Counted from the first letter of the stretch, positions 10,822-19,255 are shown. The stretch is 64,000 bases of DNA from Sinorhizobium chiapasense (GCF_036488675.1 NZ_CP133148.1:2666001-2730000); one strand, 5' to 3'. Notes: generated from the letters alone by a model not told the origin. Made by a program: numbers and translations.

Positions 10822-11313
10822 ATGTATCGCCGTCAATTACTCGCCGCCGCCGGTGCACTGGGAATGAGCGCCCTTCTCTTTCCGCCGGCCGTCTTCGCCG
10901 CCGAGGCCGCACCTGCTGTGGTTGCCGCCTATGTCGCGGCATGGAACGCCCACGACTCGAGCAAAGCCGCGTCCTATTTCGCTGACGATGTCACCTACTA
11001 CGATGCTTCCGTCGGCAAGCCCGTGAACGGCAAGGATGCTGCCAAGACCGGCGTCATCGACAATTTCCTGAATGCCGTTCCCGATGCCGTCTGGGCGGTG
11101 AAGGGCGAGCCGATCGCCGCCGGCGACAAGGTGTCGTTCGAGTGGGAGTTTTCGGGCACGAATTCGGGCGCCTGGGCTGACGGCACCGCTGCCACCGGCA
11201 AGCCGTTCAAGATCACCGGAGCCTCGATCTTTACCGTCAAGGACGGCAAGATTTCCACCCAGAGCGACTATTACGACGCGCTCGGTTTCTACAAGCAGCT
11301 CGGCTTGATGTAG
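10822..11313 (+). CDS. Exported SnoaL/NTF2-like protein
   Basis: A 163-residue protein with an N-terminal export signal (MYRRQLLAAAGALGMSALLF, cut near VFAAEA). The adjacent arginines could make it a Tat substrate. The mature part has the NTF2/SnoaL cone-fold pattern: VAAYVAAWNAHDSSKAASYFADDVTYYD at the start and FKITGASIFTVKDGKISTQSDYYD at the end, as in polyketide-cyclase-like or steroid-isomerase-like proteins. It lies 15 bp after patD with its own GGGAGG site and is followed by a strong terminator, so it closes the putrescine operon. The periplasmic role is unknown. Confidence 0.8.
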   Translation: MYRRQLLAAAGALGMSALLFPPAVFAAEAAPAVVAAYVAAWNAHDSSKAASYFADDVTYYDASVGKPVNGKDAAKTGVIDNFLNAVPDAVWAVKGEPIAAGDKVSFEWEFSGTNSGAWADGTAATGKPFKITGASIFTVKDGKISTQSDYYDALGFYKQLGLM

Positions 11314-11364
11314 TCGCCACTCGGCACTGCTGGCGCCTGTCCCGATTTCCAATCGCACCCGCAC

Positions 11365-11403
11365 GCCCTCCGGCTGACCGCAGATCAACCGGAGGGCTTT
11401 TTT
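11365..11403 (+). terminator. Rho-independent terminator of the putrescine operon
   Basis: A perfect GCCCTCCGG/CCGGAGGGC stem (9 bp) is followed directly by a run of seven T residues. It sits 51 bp after the NTF2-like gene and before the iron-uptake cluster. Confidence 0.9.
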
Positions 11404-11487
11404 GCGCCTTCCGCTAGATCCCGAACATGAAAGAGCGCGGCACGCTGCGTAGAGCAGCTGTTGCAAATTTCCCACAAATTCAAAAAC

Positions 11488-11504
11488 ATGACTGTTAGAG
11501 TCAT
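11488..11504. promoter_or_regulatory. Iron-responsive operator 1 (TGA-N9-TCA, RirA type)
   Basis: ATGACTGTTAGAGTCAT contains TGA-N9-TCA inside a longer dyad (ATGACT/AGTCAT). This matches the IRO consensus bound by the rhizobial Fe-S repressor RirA. It lies 84 bp upstream of the receptor ATG. Confidence 0.7.
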
Positions 11505-11531
11505 AAAAAGCCTCTTGCGCGACCTTAAATC

Positions 11532-11548
11532 ATGAGTGAATAGGTCAT
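11532..11548. promoter_or_regulatory. Iron-responsive operator 2 (TGA-N9-TCA, RirA type)
   Basis: ATGAGTGAATAGGTCAT again fits ATGA-N9-TCAT. It is 44 bp, about four helical turns, downstream of the first box and 40 bp before the receptor start. Two boxes on one face of the helix fit iron-dependent repression of the fhuA-fhuF-fhuP unit. Confidence 0.65.
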
Positions 11549-11587
11549 CTTATAGAATTTCGCTTATCGATCAGAAAGTTGCATCGC

Positions 11588-13777
11588 ATGCCCGCCACGA
11601 GACCCCCTCTCCTGCCGCTCATCCGCGCCGCCCTCGCCGGTACGTCCGTCCTCGCTCTCGTTGCCGCCGCGCACGCGCAGGATGCTGGGGAGGAGGCGAC
11701 GTCCAGTGGCGATTCCACCGCACTCGAAACGCTGGTCGTCAACGGCGGCAGCGGCGGCGTCATCACCGCCGATGGCTATGTCGGCATCAGCAGTGCCACT
11801 GGAGCCAAGGTCGATACGCCCTTCCTTGAAACGCCGCAGTCGATCTCGACGGTGACGGAACAGCAGTTGAAGGACCGCAATCCGCAAACACTTCTCGACG
11901 TCCTGGCCTACACGCCTGGTTCACGCGTAAACGCCTTCGGCTTCGATCCGCGGTTTGACAGCTTCACGGTGCGCGGCTTCGATGTGACCTACACCGGTGT
12001 TTTCCGTGACAACCTGCGCCAGCCCGGTGCCAGTTCTTCGGTGTTCAAGAACGAGCCGTACGGATTGGAAGGCGTCTCCATTTTGCGCGGCCCCTCATCC
12101 GCCCTCTATGGTGCATCGGGCGCCGGTGGTCTCTTCAATCTGATCACCAAGCGTCCGACGGAAGTGCCCCTGCACGAACTGCAACTCCAATATGGCACCG
12201 ACAACCGCTACCAAGGGCAGTTCGACTTCTCCGGTCCGGTCAACGAAACCGATCCTTTTTACTACCGTCTTACCGGGCTTCTACGGGACTCCGACACCGA
12301 GCAGGTAAGCGTGCCGGACGACCGCACCTATATCGCGCCTGCATTTACCTGGAAACCGGACGAAGACACGCGCCTAACCGTTCTCGGCGAATATTCCCGC
12401 ACCAAAACTGGTGGCACGGCGGCCTACTACAACGATCCTTTGACCGGTGAAGTGACCGACATCTTCGCGGGCAATCCCGACTTCAACGACTCGGTGCAGA
12501 AGCAGGCCAGACTGGGATACGAATTCGAACATAGACTGAACGACACATTTACTTTCCGCCAAAACGCGCGCATCTCGACGCTTAATACGGACACTGACTG
12601 GGCCTTCGCCTATGCTCCGAACGCCATCGATCCTACACTGCTTGACAGCAGCGCGGGCACGTTCGACGAGCGGCTGACGGCCTTTGTCCTCGACAACCAG
12701 ATGGTCGCCGAGTTCGGAACGGGCGCGCTCGACCATACCCTCCTTGCTGGTATCGACTATACCAAGCTCCGCTTCCGCTCGCTCGACGGCCGCGGCGTCT
12801 CGCCGCCACTCGACACAAACAATCCGGAACAGGGACGTCCGGTAAGTTCGATCGATTTCGATACTCGAACCGTGCAAGATCAATGGCAGCTCGGCACCTA
12901 CCTGCAGGACCAGATACGCTATGATGCCTGGACCCTCACCGGCGGCATACGTCACGACTGGGTCTCAACCGACACCAGCATAACCGATCTTGCGACCGAC
13001 ACCTCGAGCCCGGTGTCACAGGACGACAAGGAATTCTCTGGCCGCATCGGCCTGACCTACGAATTTGATTTCGGCCTCGCCCCCTATATCAGCTACTCGA
13101 CCGCCTTCTCGCCCAACGCCGGGCTTAACCAGGAAACGAACCAGCCGTTCAAGCCGACAGAAAGCGAACAGGAAGAAATCGGCATCAAATATCTCCTGCC
13201 GAACAGCAACACGCTGATCACGGCCGCGCTGTTCAATATCGACCAAACCAACAGCCTCTACTACGAGGTCGTCGACTTACCGACGGGACCCGCGAACATC
13301 CAGGTCCAGCGCGGCAAGGTACGCTCTCGCGGCTTTGAGCTGGAGGCAAATACCAGCCTCGACAACGGCCTGTCGCTGGTAGCCTCCTATACCTACACCG
13401 ACGCAAAAATTCTCCAGGGCCCCGCGGACACGATCGGCAACTACGTCTCATCCGTGCCGCGCCACATGGCCTCTGTCTGGGCGTACTACACCTTGCCAGA
13501 GGATGGCCCGGGATATGGTCTCGGCTTTGGCGCGGGCGCGCGCTTCCTCGGGTCCAGCTACGGCAACGACCAAAACACGACGCGCAACTCTTCTCGCGTC
13601 CTTTTCGACGCTGCTGCCCACTACGACTTCGCAGCCATCGACAAAAAGTATGAAGGTTTGCGTCTGCAGGTGAATGCCACCAATCTCTTCGACCGTCGCG
13701 AACCGGTTTGCTCGGCAGGTTTCTGCTACCGCGACCAGGGTCGCGCCGTCATCGGCTCGCTGCGTTACAACTGGTAG
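11588..13777 (+). CDS. fhuA: TonB-dependent hydroxamate siderophore receptor (FhuA/FoxA-like)
   Basis: A 729-residue outer-membrane receptor. A signal peptide (LAGTSVLALVAAAHAQ) is followed by a TonB-interaction segment, a plug domain (TPQSISTVTEQQLKDR, SILRGPSSALYGASGAGGLFNLITKRP) and a 22-strand barrel ending in the aromatic terminal strand AVIGSLRYNW. The ATG at 11588 is preferred to a TTG three codons earlier. It should import ferrichrome- or ferrioxamine-type complexes with TonB-ExbBD. The next two genes encode a siderophore-iron reductase and a periplasmic binding protein, the arrangement known in S. meliloti as fhuA2/foxA-fhuF-fhuP. Two IRO boxes precede it. Confidence 0.9.
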   Translation: MPATRPPLLPLIRAALAGTSVLALVAAAHAQDAGEEATSSGDSTALETLVVNGGSGGVITADGYVGISSATGAKVDTPFLETPQSISTVTEQQLKDRNPQTLLDVLAYTPGSRVNAFGFDPRFDSFTVRGFDVTYTGVFRDNLRQPGASSSVFKNEPYGLEGVSILRGPSSALYGASGAGGLFNLITKRPTEVPLHELQLQYGTDNRYQGQFDFSGPVNETDPFYYRLTGLLRDSDTEQVSVPDDRTYIAPAFTWKPDEDTRLTVLGEYSRTKTGGTAAYYNDPLTGEVTDIFAGNPDFNDSVQKQARLGYEFEHRLNDTFTFRQNARISTLNTDTDWAFAYAPNAIDPTLLDSSAGTFDERLTAFVLDNQMVAEFGTGALDHTLLAGIDYTKLRFRSLDGRGVSPPLDTNNPEQGRPVSSIDFDTRTVQDQWQLGTYLQDQIRYDAWTLTGGIRHDWVSTDTSITDLATDTSSPVSQDDKEFSGRIGLTYEFDFGLAPYISYSTAFSPNAGLNQETNQPFKPTESEQEEIGIKYLLPNSNTLITAALFNIDQTNSLYYEVVDLPTGPANIQVQRGKVRSRGFELEANTSLDNGLSLVASYTYTDAKILQGPADTIGNYVSSVPRHMASVWAYYTLPEDGPGYGLGFGAGARFLGSSYGNDQNTTRNSSRVLFDAAAHYDFAAIDKKYEGLRLQVNATNLFDRREPVCSAGFCYRDQGRAVIGSLRYNW

Positions 13778-13781
13778 AACC

Positions 13782-14537
13782 ATGGCGACTAGCGGGCATG
13801 AAAGCATGGCGGAAGCCGGCGGGGCAAAACTCCTGTCGGCGGCGTTCGCGGGATCGCATGCCTGGTGCAACGAGAAGATGATGCTGGCGGAAGAGCTCTC
13901 CGACGGCATCCCGCTCGGCTCGTTCTTCGCCTCGGGCGCCTTCGAACGCGCGCTTTCGACCTATGCCGAGATTTCGAATGGTACCGACAGACGTGCCGTC
14001 GCCTCCATGTGGTCGCTCTATTATTTCTCCTGTCTCACCATCCCCTATGTCGTCGCCCGGGTGCTGGACCACCAGGCGCTGCCCGTTGCGTTCGACGAAA
14101 TGACCGTGGCGCTTTCGGCCGATGGTCTCCCTCGCGCCTTCGGCGTCGCGACGTCCGGCGACTGGCGGGAGGATGGCGAGCAGGAGATTTTTTCCGTCCT
14201 CGCTCCGCTGATGGACGAACATCTCGCCAAGGTCATCGGTCATCTGAAGGCTGTCGGCGGGATTTCACCCAGGCTCGCCTGGAACAATGCCGCCGTCTAC
14301 ATCGACTATGCGCTTCGCACGGCCGGAATCGAGCCCTTGAGCGATCAGGCGGATGCCATGGTCGGCTGTCGCCTGATGCCGAGCGGCGCACCCAATCCCT
14401 TCTTCGATTGCCTGCGCCATGAGGAAGAGGATGGCGAACCCGTCTGCCGGCGCAAGATCTGCTGCCTGCGGTATCTTCTCCCTGGTATCCCGAGCTGCGG
14501 CAGTCTTTGCGCCCTTCCCAGCCAAAGGAAACAGTAA
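13782..14537 (+). CDS. fhuF: Siderophore-iron reductase FhuF
   Basis: A 251-residue FhuF-family cytoplasmic [2Fe-2S] protein that reduces ferric hydroxamates so iron is released after uptake. The C-terminal cluster ligands are Cys227, Cys228, Cys239 and Cys243, that is CC-x10-C-x3-C. The last spacing is one residue longer than the CC-x10-C-x2-C of E. coli FhuF and of the second FhuF-like protein at 34711. The start at 13782 lies 4 bp after the receptor stop. An internal ATG at 13806 is possible. It is translationally close to both neighbours. Confidence 0.88.
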   Translation: MATSGHESMAEAGGAKLLSAAFAGSHAWCNEKMMLAEELSDGIPLGSFFASGAFERALSTYAEISNGTDRRAVASMWSLYYFSCLTIPYVVARVLDHQALPVAFDEMTVALSADGLPRAFGVATSGDWREDGEQEIFSVLAPLMDEHLAKVIGHLKAVGGISPRLAWNNAAVYIDYALRTAGIEPLSDQADAMVGCRLMPSGAPNPFFDCLRHEEEDGEPVCRRKICCLRYLLPGIPSCGSLCALPSQRKQ

Positions 14538-15677
14538 TTGTCTCGCTCCCACCTCGGTCTCGCTACCATCATCCGGGTCATTACACTTCTGTCGATGATA
14601 GTGTTCTGCTTCGCCGCGCGCGCGGAATCCCAATGGCCAATGACCATAACCGACGCGGTCGGCCGGCACGTTACGATTCCGACGAGACCTAAGGCCGTTC
14701 TGCTTGGAAGCGGCTTCAATCTCGTCGCCCTTTCGCTCATCCATCCGGATCCCGTGAGCCTCGTCGCCGGCTGGTCCGGCGACATGAAGAACGACAATCC
14801 TGAAATCTACGAAAGCTTCGTTCGCAAGTTTCCGAGGCTCGCGGATGTGCCGCTGATCGATGACGGCAGCGGAGCGGGCCTTTCCTTCGAGGCACTTCTG
14901 ACGCTCAAGGCCGACCTCGCGGTCCTTGCCAATTGGCAGGCAGATACGGAGCCGGGTAAGCGCGCGATCGAATATCTCGATAGCGTGGGCGTACCGGTGG
15001 TCGTCGTCGACTTCAACGGCGACCCCTTGAAGAACACCGCAGGCAACATGCGCCTGCTTGGCAAGATCTTTGAGCGAGATAAGCAGGCCGACGATTTCGC
15101 CCGCTTCTACGAAGAGCGGCTCGCCCGCATCCGCGAGCGGGTTGCGAAGCATCCAGAGCCCGGACCAACCGTGCTCATGGAGGCGTTCCCCGGTGTAGCC
15201 GCCTGTTGCTGGGCCTATGGCGTCGGCGGCCTCGGCGAATTCATTAGCATCACCGGCAGTCGCAACATCGTCGAAGGAAAGCTGCCGCGTCCCGGCGGCA
15301 TGGTCAACGCGGAAGCGATCATGGCGGAAAATCCCGAAGTCTACATTGCCACGTCGTCGCCGGGCGGAAAATACAGCGGCTTCTCCATCGGGCCCGGCGT
15401 GAAGGCCGAAGACGCAGAGCGGACCCTGGCAGAAGCGGTCGGAACGCCGGTGATGACCAGCATTGCGGCGGTCCGCAACGGGCGCGTCCACGGTCTCTGG
15501 AATTTCTTCAACGCCGTGCCGCTGAACATCCTCGCCGCGGAAGCGTTCGCCTCCTGGCTGCGCCCGGACCTTTTTCCGGATGTCGATCCGGCAGCGAGCC
15601 TTGCGGAAATCAACACGCGCTTCGCCGCGGTTCCCTTCGAGGGAAGCTACTGGATCAGCCTGAAGACCGGAAAATAG
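14538..15677 (+). CDS. fhuP: Iron-hydroxamate periplasmic binding protein FhuP (TTG start)
   Basis: A 379-residue class III (FecB/FhuD/BtuF-type) binding protein. The TTG at 14538, directly after the fhuF stop and behind AAAGGAAA, gives a full signal sequence (hydrophobic core IIRVITLLSMIVFCFAARA). Starting at the later ATG 14595 would cut the signal short. The mature protein begins with the family pattern TITDAVGRHVTIPTRPKAVLLG, has the long backbone helix, and shows a second lobe (GGLGEFISITGSRNIVEG, AENPEVYIATSSPGG). It passes ferrichrome-type complexes to a permease. None is encoded nearby, in line with HmuUV serving this purpose in S. meliloti. Confidence 0.88.
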   Translation: MSRSHLGLATIIRVITLLSMIVFCFAARAESQWPMTITDAVGRHVTIPTRPKAVLLGSGFNLVALSLIHPDPVSLVAGWSGDMKNDNPEIYESFVRKFPRLADVPLIDDGSGAGLSFEALLTLKADLAVLANWQADTEPGKRAIEYLDSVGVPVVVVDFNGDPLKNTAGNMRLLGKIFERDKQADDFARFYEERLARIRERVAKHPEPGPTVLMEAFPGVAACCWAYGVGGLGEFISITGSRNIVEGKLPRPGGMVNAEAIMAENPEVYIATSSPGGKYSGFSIGPGVKAEDAERTLAEAVGTPVMTSIAAVRNGRVHGLWNFFNAVPLNILAAEAFASWLRPDLFPDVDPAASLAEINTRFAAVPFEGSYWISLKTGK

Positions 15678-15689
15678 CACGGCAGCTAG

Positions 15690-15706
15690 TGCCTTGATTC
15701 AAGGCA
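15690..15706 (+). terminator. Possible terminator after fhuP
   Basis: TGCCTTGATTCAAGGCA forms a perfect short hairpin 13 bp after the fhuP stop, followed by TCTTATT. The T-run is weak, so termination is only suggested. Confidence 0.35.
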
Positions 15707-15752
15707 TCTTATTCGCGTTCACCTCCTTCGAGCGGACGCGAGCGTCCGACAA

Positions 15753-15780
15753 TTGCCAGGCACTCTCGACCCCATATAAG
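15753..15780 (+). promoter_or_regulatory. Candidate promoter for the membrane-protein gene at 15801
   Basis: TTGCCA (15753-15758) and TATAAG (15775-15780) are 16 bp apart. A start about 7 bp further on would give a very short leader holding only the GAGGAGGAG ribosome site at 15788-15796. Confidence 0.35.
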
Positions 15781-15800
15781 GTGCCGCGAGGAGGAGCTTC

Positions 15801-16319
15801 ATGCTGTGGTTGATTGTCCTGCTGGTCGCGGTGGCGATCGTATATCTCGCGGCCCGGTACAGCCGCTTTCGCAATCGGGCCGAACTGGTCCTGTCAATTG
15901 CCGTAGCTCTTGGCCTGGTCGTCGCCTTCGTGATCTGGCTGAGTGATCGTGGCAACCAGCAAGCGCCGGCGCCAGAACCAACCCGTCCCGCGGGCCTCAC
16001 GACCGCGGACATTGCGCTTGAGAGCATGACGTTCGAGCGCAACCAGTCCGAACGGAGCTACCGCGTCCGCGGCACGGTTCGCAACAGTTCCGCCTTCGCG
16101 CTCGAATATTTCCGGCTGACCGTCACGCTCGAAGACTGCCCAGACGGTGCCTGCGAGCGGATCGGCGACGACACGGCGCTCATCCTCGTCCGCGTGCCGG
16201 GCGGCCAGAGCCGCCCCTTCGAGACGTTCCTCACCTTTCCGTTCCGGGATGGAGAACCGCCAACCGCGCCGAAATGGACCTACGTGGTGAGCCAGGTGAG
16301 AGGCGCGGCGGCGCGTTAG
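15801..16319 (+). CDS. Membrane-anchored protein of unknown function
   Basis: A 172-residue protein with two N-terminal hydrophobic segments (LWLIVLLVAVAIVYLAA and LVLSIAVALGLVVAFVIWL). A Pro/Ala-rich linker leads to a soluble domain of about 110 residues, predicted beta-rich (YRVRGTVRNSSAFALEYFRLTVTLEDC...). The VRGTVRN and YFRLTVTLEDC strands recall FxLYD-type domains, but this is only a resemblance. A very strong GAGGAGGAG site precedes the ATG. It is monocistronic, ending at the palindrome at 16319. No function is assigned. Confidence 0.75.
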   Translation: MLWLIVLLVAVAIVYLAARYSRFRNRAELVLSIAVALGLVVAFVIWLSDRGNQQAPAPEPTRPAGLTTADIALESMTFERNQSERSYRVRGTVRNSSAFALEYFRLTVTLEDCPDGACERIGDDTALILVRVPGGQSRPFETFLTFPFRDGEPPTAPKWTYVVSQVRGAAAR

Positions 16320-16355
16320 ATCATTTCACAGTTCCATTGAAACGGTGAAATGATC
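16319..16355. repeat. GATCATTTCAC inverted repeat
   Basis: Perfect 11-bp arms GATCATTTCAC/GTGAAATGATC enclose 15 bp and are followed by TAACACTTTGAA. A related copy is at 56754-56791 with the same trailing AACTCTTTGAA. The first base is the last base of the preceding stop codon. It is a dispersed intergenic palindrome that may also act as a transcript end. Confidence 0.6.
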
Positions 16356-16482
16356 TAACACTTTGAATCTACGCAACTCCGGACGGAAAGCCGTTACACA
16401 CTTTTCCTGGAATTGCTCTGGTTCTGGAGAGTGCCCGTGAAAAGGTCACCGGCTCCCTGCTCAAGATTCCGCCCGTCCATCG

Positions 16483-17067
16483 TCACGCAACGGCCGCGCC
16501 GCCGAGCGCCGCAAGCAGCTCGCCCGTCGTCACGACCGAGGCAAATTCCGCCCTCAGCGTCGCGACGTGCGCGCGATGGATATCCCGCGCGGAAACGACG
16601 CCGCCCGCACCGTCCGCCAGATCGAAACAATCGCAGGCGTCCTCCACGAGGACCACGCGATAGCCCATGTTGGCGCCGACCCGCACCGATGTCGAAACGC
16701 ACATGTCCGTGGAGATGCCGAAGAGCACGACGGTATCGGCACCAAGACGCCGGAGCCGCAAGTCGAGGTCGGTGCCGATTAAGGCGGCGTTCACGCTCTT
16801 GGTGACGAGCGGCTCGCCGGCCTTGGGGCCGAAACCCGCACGGAATGCATTGCCAGGCCGCTCCGGACGAAGTGTCGATCCGTCCTCGACGCTGTCGTGC
16901 CGCACATGGATGATCGGCCGTTTCGCCGCGCGCCAGGCGGCAAGAAGCGCAAGGCCGTTCTCGTCGACGCGTTCGTTCCAGCGCTGCGGCCATGGCGCTG
17001 CATCGAAGGCCTGCTGCATATCGATCGGTATCAGGACGGCATTGTCGGGCAATTTCAAGCTGTTCAT
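16483..17067 (-). CDS. Cysteine hydrolase (isochorismatase family)
   Basis: A 194-residue Rossmann-like cysteine hydrolase. The triad residues are visible as Asp16 (PIDMQQAF), Lys90 (VTKSVNAAL) and Cys123 (GISTDMCVSTS), with the non-proline cis-peptide region before the Cys. Members cleave amides, nicotinamide, N-carbamoyl compounds or isochorismate; the substrate here is not evident. The start at 17067 follows GGGAG. A longer in-frame start at 17097 lacks a site. It is divergent from the Lrp/AsnC gene at 17128, which is its likely regulator. Confidence 0.88.
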   Translation of the reverse strand: MNSLKLPDNAVLIPIDMQQAFDAAPWPQRWNERVDENGLALLAAWRAAKRPIIHVRHDSVEDGSTLRPERPGNAFRAGFGPKAGEPLVTKSVNAALIGTDLDLRLRRLGADTVVLFGISTDMCVSTSVRVGANMGYRVVLVEDACDCFDLADGAGGVVSARDIHRAHVATLRAEFASVVTTGELLAALGGAAVA

Positions 17068-17127
17068 GGATGAGGCTCCCTCGTTGTTCCCCAACATTAA
17101 CTGCCCTATCGTCCGGTTTCACTGAAC

Positions 17128-17625
17128 ATGATGTTGCCCGGGCCGGACATTCGTCCGGCAGAACCGGCAGGGGACGACGACTTGACCGAACTCGATGACA
17201 AGGACCGGCTGTTGATTGCCGCTTTGCGCAAGGATTCGCGCCAGAGTCTTGTGGCGCTTGCCCGCCATGCCGGGCTCTCCCGCAGCGCCACGCATGAGCG
17301 CCTCCGGCGGCTCGAGGCGAAGGGCGTCGTCGCCGGCTACACGATCCGCCTCGGTCAGGAGGACAAATCGCCGGTCGTGCGCGCACTTGTCGCCGTCGCC
17401 TTCCAGCCCGGCAAGAATTGCGACCATGTGGTGCCGCATCTTTCCGGCATGCCTCATGTCGTCAGTTGCTGGTCGCTGGCAGGGGCAACGGATCTGATGC
17501 TGCTCGTCGAATGCGATTCCAACGGCGACCTAGACACGATCCGGCGGCAGATCGCCACGATTTCGGGTGTCGCCACGGTTCAGACGCATGTGACGCTCAG
17601 GACGCATTTCGATCGCCGGGGCTGA
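17128..17625 (+). CDS. Lrp/AsnC-family transcriptional regulator
   Basis: A 165-residue feast/famine regulator. The N-terminal helix-turn-helix (LDDKDRLLIAALRKDSRQSLVALARHAGLSRSATHERLRRLEAKGVV, about residues 20-68) is joined to an AsnC/RAM ligand-binding domain (ALVAVAFQPGKN...GATDLMLLVECDSNGDLD). About 20 poorly conserved residues precede the HTH, so a start further downstream is possible. It is transcribed away from the cysteine hydrolase with a 60 bp shared control region, suggesting local control by an amino-acid-like effector. Confidence 0.85.
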   Translation: MMLPGPDIRPAEPAGDDDLTELDDKDRLLIAALRKDSRQSLVALARHAGLSRSATHERLRRLEAKGVVAGYTIRLGQEDKSPVVRALVAVAFQPGKNCDHVVPHLSGMPHVVSCWSLAGATDLMLLVECDSNGDLDTIRRQIATISGVATVQTHVTLRTHFDRRG

Positions 17626-17678
17626 TCGCGCGAACATCTCCGCCCCAAGCTCGAAAGCGGAACCGCCCTGAATTGCCG

Positions 17679-19226
17679 TCAGCAATAGATCCTGAATTTT
17701 TCGCGGATCGCCCGGTCGATCTCGGGTGCGATCACCGAAGGTGCCGCCTCCGCGAGAATGCGGTTCTTCTTCTCGATCGCGCGCGCGACGAGATCCGGAC
17801 GGCCGATCTCCACCCATTCCTTCGGGCTCGTGCGATCGGCGACCGCCGGATAGATATATTCGGTCTGCATCAGCCCCAGCGTCTGCTGGTGGCCGAGATA
17901 GTGACCGGGGCCGTCGAGGCAGACGGAGCGCATGGTTTCGAGCGAAACCGAATCCTCGGTCACGTCGATGCCGCGGATGCAGCGCTGCACCTGCCCGAGC
18001 ATATCGTCGCCCAGCACCAGCGATTCGAGGCAGAAGCCGAGGAGCGAGGCATGCATGCCGACGGCCTCGTAGACCATGTTGAGGCCGGAAAGGCCGGCCA
18101 TGACGTTGGAGATCGCCTGCTCCCAGCCGGCCTGCATGTCCGGCAGCTTCGCATCCGCGATGCCGGCCGCGGCACCGCCCGGCAGGCGGTAGAACTGGTG
18201 CATCTGCGCACAGCCCGCCGTCAGCAGCGCCTGCTCGCCGGAGCCGCCGGACATCGCCCCGGTCCTCAAGTCCGAAACGAAGGGCCAGGTGCCGAAGATC
18301 GCCGGATGGCCGGGGGACATGGAATTAACATAGACGACGCCCGCCAGGCATTCGGCGACCGCCTGTACGATCGCCGTCGCGAGCGGCGCCGGCGCCGTTG
18401 CCCCCGCCTGCCCGGCGGAAAGCAGGAGGATCGGCATACCGCCACGGATGCATTTCTCCATGGTGATGCAGCTCTCCTCCGCAAACTTCATCGGCGGCAC
18501 GACGAAGCAGTTGGAATTGGAGACGAAGGGCCGCGCCCGCCACTTGTCCTCGCCGTCCGCAATCATGTGGATGAGGTCGAAACAGCCTTCGACATGCGAC
18601 GGATCGGAAAAGCTGGTGCCGACATGCTTCGTCGTTCCGGCGCAACAGGCATAGAGCGTGTTGATGTCCATCAGGAAATTGTCGGGAACGTCGCGGCACA
18701 CCATTGCCCGCTGGAAGAAATGGACGTTGTCGAGATGGTGGACGAGCTGGGCGGCGTTCAGCAGGTCCTTCGCGGTCGACTCTCGGTATTCCCGCTTTTC
18801 GACATCGACGACGTGAACCGCCGCGCCGGCCGTGCCGTAGTATACTCGCGTGCCGCTGAGCTCGAGATCCTGCTTCGGATCGCGGGCATAAAGCGTGATG
18901 TCGCGAGCGGCAACGGCCAGCATGTCCTCGACCAGCGCGCGGGGAAACCGGATGCGGCCGTCATCGCCGAGAATGGCGCCGGCACCGGTCATGATCTCGA
19001 TGCCGGACTTCGGCGCATTGGCAAGACCGATCTCTTCCAGCGCATCGAGCGCGGCTTCATGGATGCGCCGGACATTCGCCTCGCTCAACGGCTTGTACTG
19101 ACCGCCGGCGAGACCCGGCCGCACGGGTCGGATGTTCTCGGCAAGCGGCGCCGAGCGAAGCGCCATGCGCGCCGCCCGTCCGCCGGACCGTCTCGAAACC
19201 GCAACTGCGCATTCCTCAGCCATCAT
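17679..19226 (-). CDS. Trimethylamine methyltransferase (MttB) superfamily protein, non-pyrrolysine
   Basis: A 515-residue MttB-superfamily protein, about the usual length, read through with no in-frame amber codon, so it does not use pyrrolysine. The body has family segments GRIRFPRALVEDML, VYYGTAGAAVHVVD, STAKDLLNAAQLVHHLDNVHFFQR, GGSGEQALLTAGCAQMHQFYRLPGG and GMHASLLGFCLESLVLGDDMLGQVQR. Characterised non-Pyl members (such as glycine-betaine methyltransferase MtgB) move a methyl group from quaternary amines to a corrinoid protein. No corrinoid protein or reductase is encoded nearby. The ATG pair at 19226/19223 follows GGGAG. It is downstream of two demethylating oxidoreductase genes on the same strand, pointing to betaine or methylamine catabolism; the exact substrate is unknown. 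Confidence 0.88.
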   Translation of the reverse strand: MMAEECAVAVSRRSGGRAARMALRSAPLAENIRPVRPGLAGGQYKPLSEANVRRIHEAALDALEEIGLANAPKSGIEIMTGAGAILGDDGRIRFPRALVEDMLAVAARDITLYARDPKQDLELSGTRVYYGTAGAAVHVVDVEKREYRESTAKDLLNAAQLVHHLDNVHFFQRAMVCRDVPDNFLMDINTLYACCAGTTKHVGTSFSDPSHVEGCFDLIHMIADGEDKWRARPFVSNSNCFVVPPMKFAEESCITMEKCIRGGMPILLLSAGQAGATAPAPLATAIVQAVAECLAGVVYVNSMSPGHPAIFGTWPFVSDLRTGAMSGGSGEQALLTAGCAQMHQFYRLPGGAAAGIADAKLPDMQAGWEQAISNVMAGLSGLNMVYEAVGMHASLLGFCLESLVLGDDMLGQVQRCIRGIDVTEDSVSLETMRSVCLDGPGHYLGHQQTLGLMQTEYIYPAVADRTSPKEWVEIGRPDLVARAIEKKNRILAEAAPSVIAPEIDRAIREKFRIYC

Positions 19227-19255
19227 TCATCTCCCAATGGCGCTGTAGCTCTTTG

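Noticed and set aside
9280..10836. 518-residue open frame on the minus strand across patD
   Set aside because: It mirrors a strongly conserved dehydrogenase gene on the other strand; its Arg/Asp/Val-rich text has no domain. It is a product of high GC at third positions.
17679..19226. Pyrrolysine-containing trimethylamine methyltransferase
   Set aside because: The frame runs through without an in-frame TAG, so pyrrolysine is not used.
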